8,344 nt of DNA. Source: CAZMGT01 sp964565895 (GTDB lineage: Bacteria; Armatimonadota; Zipacnadia; UBA1398; CAZMGT01). Position numbers and translations under genes: made by a program. Positions within the stretch are counted from its first letter, which is position 1, and each line of letters opens with the position of its first letter. The stretch is taken from assembly GCA_964565895.1 (NCBI GenBank), contig CAZMGT010000085.1, positions 1-8,344 on the forward strand. Reading direction: 5' to 3'. Below are positions 5,949-8,344 of the stretch, one piece after another. Under the pieces are notes generated by a model. That model did not search any database and was not told the origin of the DNA. It saw only the letters and a program-made list of their open reading frames with translations.

Positions 5949-6605
5949 CTAAAGCTCCTTTATCCTCAGGTTGCGAAACTCGACGTGCGAGCGGTGGTTT
6001 TGCAGCCCAAGGTAGCCCTTTGAGGCGCGCCGGCTGGGCTTGTTGTTCGCCGGGGCGCTTGCGTTTAGCTCAGGGTCGTCAATGTCCACGTCGATCGTCT
6101 TCTCCCCGTTCCACACCACGGTAATATGCCGGCCGCGACAGGTGATCTCCACGGTGTTCCACTGGCCCGCGGGCTTGGACATGTTCTTCGTCGGGGCAAC
6201 GAGGCGATACAGCGAGCCGGAGCTATACTTCGTTGGCGGCTTGCCGTAGTCGTCGAGAATTTGGATCTCAAAGCCCTTCATGCTCGAGCGACCTTCTTTT
6301 GGGGCGCGGATGAAGATCCCGCTGTTGCCGCGCTTGCTGATTTTGTACTCCAAGCGCCAGATAAAGTCGGCATATTGCTTTTCCGTGCGCAGCCAGCCCC
6401 CGCGCTCGCCGCTGCAAACGATCGCTCCGTTTTGCACAGACCAGCAGTTTTTTCCGCCCTGAACCACCCAGCCGGAAAGGTCCCTGCCGTTAAACAGGGG
6501 GACGAACCCCTGGGCGCGCTCCTCGGCGGTTACCTGCGCCAGGGCGGCGCAGGCAAGGGCGAGGAGCACCGCGCACAGCGGCCCAAAACAAGCTTTGCGC
6601 AACAC
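5949..6605 (-). CDS. DUF1080 / 3-keto-disaccharide hydrolase family exported protein, paralogue A
   Basis: This 218-residue DUF1080 protein is a clear paralogue of the gene downstream. It has a signal peptide (residues 1-23, ending in ALAQ) and the family landmarks GFVPLFNGRDLSGW (33-46), IVCSG (62-66), GNSGIFIR (93-100), FEIQILDDYG (112-121), LYRLVAP (132-138) and LQNHRSHVEFRNLRIK (201-216). It starts with GTG at 6605, preceded by AGGAAGGTGAGG on the minus strand; the adjacent TTG at 6602 is an alternative. It is the first minus-strand gene after the divergent region shared with the sugar kinase. A palindrome CGAGCGCTCG (5939-5948) abuts its stop. Like its sibling it probably cleaves or processes 3-keto glycosides outside the cytoplasm. 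Differences in the middle of the domain (GRSSMKGFEI against DIVQSGNEI) suggest a different substrate preference, which is inference. Confidence 0.88.
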   Translation of the reverse strand: MLRKACFGPLCAVLLALACAALAQVTAEERAQGFVPLFNGRDLSGWVVQGGKNCWSVQNGAIVCSGERGGWLRTEKQYADFIWRLEYKISKRGNSGIFIRAPKEGRSSMKGFEIQILDDYGKPPTKYSSGSLYRLVAPTKNMSKPAGQWNTVEITCRGRHITVVWNGEKTIDVDIDDPELNASAPANNKPSRRASKGYLGLQNHRSHVEFRNLRIKEL

Positions 6606-6708
6606 CTACCTCACCTTCCTCGGACAAAAGCGACTGCTATTAATGCAATTCGCCGGGGCGGGGCGCTTGGCCTTCGCCACAGCTTGCGGGAGATGCTCTT
6701 GCCCGACG

Positions 6709-6731
6709 GCGCAGGAGCTTGCTCCAAGCGC
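6709..6731. repeat. Interrupted inverted repeat in the divergent region, candidate operator
   Basis: GCGC-A-GGAGC-TT-GCTCC-AA-GCGC: nine pairs in two blocks, one nearly symmetrical 23-nt element. It lies 33 nt before the kinase start, so it could be a regulator-binding site or a leader hairpin. No regulator gene is present in the window. Confidence 0.35.
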
Positions 6732-6744
6732 TAAGAAAACCCCC

Positions 6745-6759
6745 GCCTCGGGAGGAGGC
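6745..6759 (+). promoter_or_regulatory. Hairpin that could mask the kinase ribosome binding site
   Basis: GCCTC (6745-6749) pairs exactly with GAGGC (6755-6759), loop GGGAG. The stem and loop contain the whole GGAGGAGG site (6751-6758) of the kinase, so folding would hide it. The stem is short (5 bp), so any effect on translation is tentative. Confidence 0.35.
6751..6758 (+). promoter_or_regulatory. Ribosome binding site of the ROK kinase (decides start)
   Basis: GGAGGAGG lies 5 nt before the GTG at 6764, favouring that GTG over the TTG at 6719. The TTG start would add 15 residues with no family resemblance. Confidence 0.75.
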
Positions 6760-6763
6760 AGCG

Positions 6764-7723
6764 GTGTACACGATCGGCATCGACCTGGGCGGGACGAACG
6801 TCCGCGCGGGGCTGGTGGACGAGGCGGGGCGGGTGTTGGCCAGCGCGCGGCGGCCCACCGAGGCCCAGCGCGGGCCGGAGCACGTTATGCGACTGCTTAT
6901 CGAATGCGCGCGCGAGGTTGACCCGCGGGGCGAGGCGCGCGCCGTGGGCGTGGGCTCGCCGGGGTGCATTGACGTGCACACGGGCCGGGCGCAGTTTGCC
7001 ACGGACAACCTCCCCGGCTGGGCGGGAATGGAGATTAAGGCGCGCCTGGAGGAGGCGTTGGGCATCCCGGCCATCGCCGACAACGACGCCAACGTTATCG
7101 GCTACGGCGAGTATCTTTGGGGCGCGGCGCGCGGGCACCGCTCGTTCGTCATGATTACCCTGGGCACGGGCGTGGGTGGGTGCATTTTCGTGGACGGGCG
7201 GATCGTCCGCGGGGCGCATTTTGCCGGCGGCGACGTGGGGCACATGACCATTGACCCCAACGGGCGGCAGTGCAACTGCGGCCGGCAGGGATGCATCGAG
7301 GCCTATATCTCGGCAAGAGCGATCGCCGAGCGCGCGCGCTATGCTGCGCGGCACCCGTGGGGGAAGGCGATTCTCGCTGCCGCGGGCGGCTCGCTGGACA
7401 ATGTTTCCGCAAAGGCCGTGTTCGACGCCGCCGCTGCCGGCGACCGCTGGGCGCAGATGCTCGTGGACCAGGTGGTGGAGTATACGGCGATTTTTCTCAC
7501 CAACCTGTTCATGGTCGTTGACCCGGAGATCATGATCGTGGGCGGGGGCGTGGCCCACGCGGGGGAGACGCTCGTCGAGGCGATAAACGAGCGCATGCCC
7601 GTGCATCGGCCGCTGTCCTGCGTTCCCCCGCCGCCCGTCGTGCGCGCGCAGCTAATTGACCAAGCGGGAGTGATTGGCGCGGCGGCGCTGGCGCGGTCGT
7701 ACGTGCAAACGGGCGAGGTTTAG
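6764..7723 (+). CDS. ROK-family sugar kinase (glucokinase-like)
   Basis: This 319-residue cytoplasmic kinase belongs to the ROK family and probably phosphorylates glucose or a related hexose with ATP. It has no N-terminal helix-turn-helix, so it is an enzyme rather than a ROK repressor. The phosphate-binding DLGGTN is at 7-12, the sugar-site NDAN at 107-110 with likely catalytic base D108, and LGTGVGG at 133-139. The ROK zinc motif is complete, with ligands H160, C170, C172 and C177 (CNCGRQGC at 170-177). The residue before the zinc histidine motif is unusual: GDVGH (156-160), where glucokinases generally have Glu in G-E-x-G-H. I chose the GTG at 6764 because GGAGGAGG lies 5 nt before it and the protein then starts just before its first beta strand. 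It is transcribed away from the exported module and followed by a sulfatase after 116 nt. The sugar substrate is not proven. Confidence 0.9.
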   Translation: MYTIGIDLGGTNVRAGLVDEAGRVLASARRPTEAQRGPEHVMRLLIECAREVDPRGEARAVGVGSPGCIDVHTGRAQFATDNLPGWAGMEIKARLEEALGIPAIADNDANVIGYGEYLWGAARGHRSFVMITLGTGVGGCIFVDGRIVRGAHFAGGDVGHMTIDPNGRQCNCGRQGCIEAYISARAIAERARYAARHPWGKAILAAAGGSLDNVSAKAVFDAAAAGDRWAQMLVDQVVEYTAIFLTNLFMVVDPEIMIVGGGVAHAGETLVEAINERMPVHRPLSCVPPPPVVRAQLIDQAGVIGAAALARSYVQTGEV

Positions 7724-7768
7724 GGCGGGGGCCGGCAAGCCCAGCGGCGCGAAAGCAACAGAACAAAA

Positions 7769-7800
7769 CGCTCGCCACGAGCGGCACAGGGCGCAGCGCC
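7769..7800 (+). repeat. Two short inverted repeats between kinase and sulfatase
   Basis: CGCTCG-CCA-CGAGCG (7769-7783) and the odd palindrome GGCGC-A-GCGCC (7790-7800) lie in the 116-nt gap. Neither is followed by a T-run, so there is no clear terminator and read-through from kinase to sulfatase is plausible. Confidence 0.3.
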
Positions 7801-7839
7801 TGGGGCGCGGCGCGCGCCGAGGGAAAGAGGGAGGACGCA

Positions 7840-8344
7840 ATGAGGATTTTGTACATCGATCTCGACTGCTGCCGTGCGGACCATTTGAGCGTAAACGGCT
7901 ATCACCGGAAGACGAGCCCGAACATCGATCGCATCGCGGCGGAGGGGGTAAGTTTTCGGCGCTGTTTTTGCGCCAACTCGCCCTGTCTTCCTTCGCGGGC
8001 AAGCCTGTTCTCGGGGCTGTTTGGAAACGCCAACGGCGTAGTGGCCCACCACGGGCCGGGGGAGATCTTCCGCGGGGAAAGCCGCGCCCATCTGTGCGAC
8101 CGGCGCACGCCCATGCTCCAGTATCACCTGTGGCAAAACGGGCTGAAGACCGTCTCGTTTAGCTGCTTCGCCGACCGCCACAACGCCTGGTGGTTTGCCG
8201 TGGGCTGGGCGGAGCACCACGTGTTTACCAAAAAGCGCGGCCAGGAGACCGCGGACGAGGTTAACGCCGCCGCCCTCCCCTGGCTGCGCGCCCACGCCCG
8301 CGAGGACAACTGGTTCCTCCACGTGCACTACTGGGACATCCACA
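7840..8344 (+). CDS. Sulfatase family protein, 3' truncated by the window edge
   Basis: The first 168 codons of a formylglycine-dependent sulfatase are present; the reading frame is still open at the last base. The catalytic motif CLPSRASLFSG spans residues 49-59. C49 is the residue that a formylglycine-generating enzyme would oxidise, and R53 completes C-x-P-S-R. The N-terminal metal and fold motif IDLDCCRADHL (6-16) and TSPNIDRIAAEG (25-36) are typical, as is HYWDIH (163-168), where H168 probably starts the usual HTPY. There is no signal peptide: the metal-binding strand begins at residue 2, so the enzyme looks cytoplasmic. The ATG at 7840 has GAGGGAGGA 4 nt upstream. It probably hydrolyses a sulfate ester on a sugar or small molecule; a phosphodiesterase or other alkaline phosphatase-superfamily role is less likely given the intact C-x-P-S-R. 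About two thirds of a normal sulfatase is missing beyond the window. Confidence 0.9.
   Translation, partial: MRILYIDLDCCRADHLSVNGYHRKTSPNIDRIAAEGVSFRRCFCANSPCLPSRASLFSGLFGNANGVVAHHGPGEIFRGESRAHLCDRRTPMLQYHLWQNGLKTVSFSCFADRHNAWWFAVGWAEHHVFTKKRGQETADEVNAAALPWLRAHAREDNWFLHVHYWDIH

Larger units (their letters stand above)
6606..6763. promoter_or_regulatory. Divergent intergenic region between DUF1080-A and the ROK kinase
   Basis: The 158 nt should hold promoters for both directions. The only AT-rich island is CTATTAATGCAATT (6637-6650), about 32 nt upstream of the DUF1080-A start, which suits a -10 element for the minus strand; no convincing -35 partner is visible. AGCTTGC occurs twice in direct orientation (6681-6687 and 6716-6722), the second copy inside an inverted repeat. 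Promoter positions are not established. Confidence 0.4.

Noticed and set aside
6719..6763. TTG at 6719 as start of the kinase
   Set aside because: It adds 15 Pro/Arg-rich residues, lies in an inverted repeat, and lacks a good ribosome binding site; the GTG at 6764 has GGAGGAGG 5 nt upstream.
6731..7606. A 291-codon minus-strand open frame antisense to the kinase
   Set aside because: It is the shadow of the ROK kinase, whose ATP and zinc motifs are intact on the plus strand.
1..8344. CRISPR arrays, tRNA or rRNA genes, insertion sequences, phage or toxin-antitoxin genes
   Set aside because: No spaced direct repeats, cloverleaf or rRNA-like segments, transposase or integrase motifs were seen; gaps between genes are all about 205 nt or shorter.

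Overview
The window is GC-rich, gene-dense bacterial DNA with eight genes in two divergent groups. Six genes on the minus strand (6..6605) all carry export signals: two DUF1080 proteins, a Tat-dependent Gfo/Idh/MocA oxidoreductase, two DUF6807 (PmoA-like) proteins and a Tat-dependent sugar phosphate isomerase/epimerase-like protein. Two genes on the plus strand (6764 to the window end) lack export signals: a ROK-family sugar kinase and a sulfatase cut by the window edge. This family mix, with 'SRRxFxKKSA' Tat leaders on Gfo/Idh and isomerase-like proteins, is typical of carbohydrate-degrading Planctomycetota, Verrucomicrobiota/Lentisphaerota, Armatimonadota, Hydrogenedentota and similar lineages. 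The phylum cannot be fixed from this sequence alone.

Layout, read along minus-strand transcription: DUF1080-A (6605-5949), a 205-nt gap with several inverted repeats, DUF1080-B (5743-5078), a 51-nt gap, the Gfo/Idh oxidoreductase (5026-3710), then a strong intrinsic terminator (3666-3698) that closes this first unit. A second unit follows: a structured leader (about 3515-3605), DUF6807-A (3514-2282), DUF6807-B (2211-979) and the isomerase-like gene (920-6). The 158-nt divergent region 6606-6763 should hold promoters for DUF1080-A and for the kinase. The kinase (6764-7723) is followed after 116 nt by the sulfatase (7840 onward).

Working model: the exported proteins form an oxidoreductive glycoside-processing module. 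DUF1080 is named 3-keto-disaccharide hydrolase in Pfam, and Gfo/Idh/MocA enzymes are known partners that oxidise sugars at C3 so that the glycosidic bond can be broken by elimination rather than classical hydrolysis. The isomerase-like protein could act on the keto-sugar products. The cytoplasmic kinase would phosphorylate imported sugar. The sulfatase suggests that some substrates are sulfated. The two DUF6807 proteins have no established function and are the least understood part. The pathway role is inference from families and neighbours; substrates are not visible in the sequence.

At the nucleotide level, the gaps between genes are unusually rich in perfect GC-rich inverted repeats. Most striking is the DUF6807-A leader. 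There a strong ribosome binding site lies 26 nt from the start codon, with a 7-bp hairpin between them that would bring it to about 9 nt when folded.
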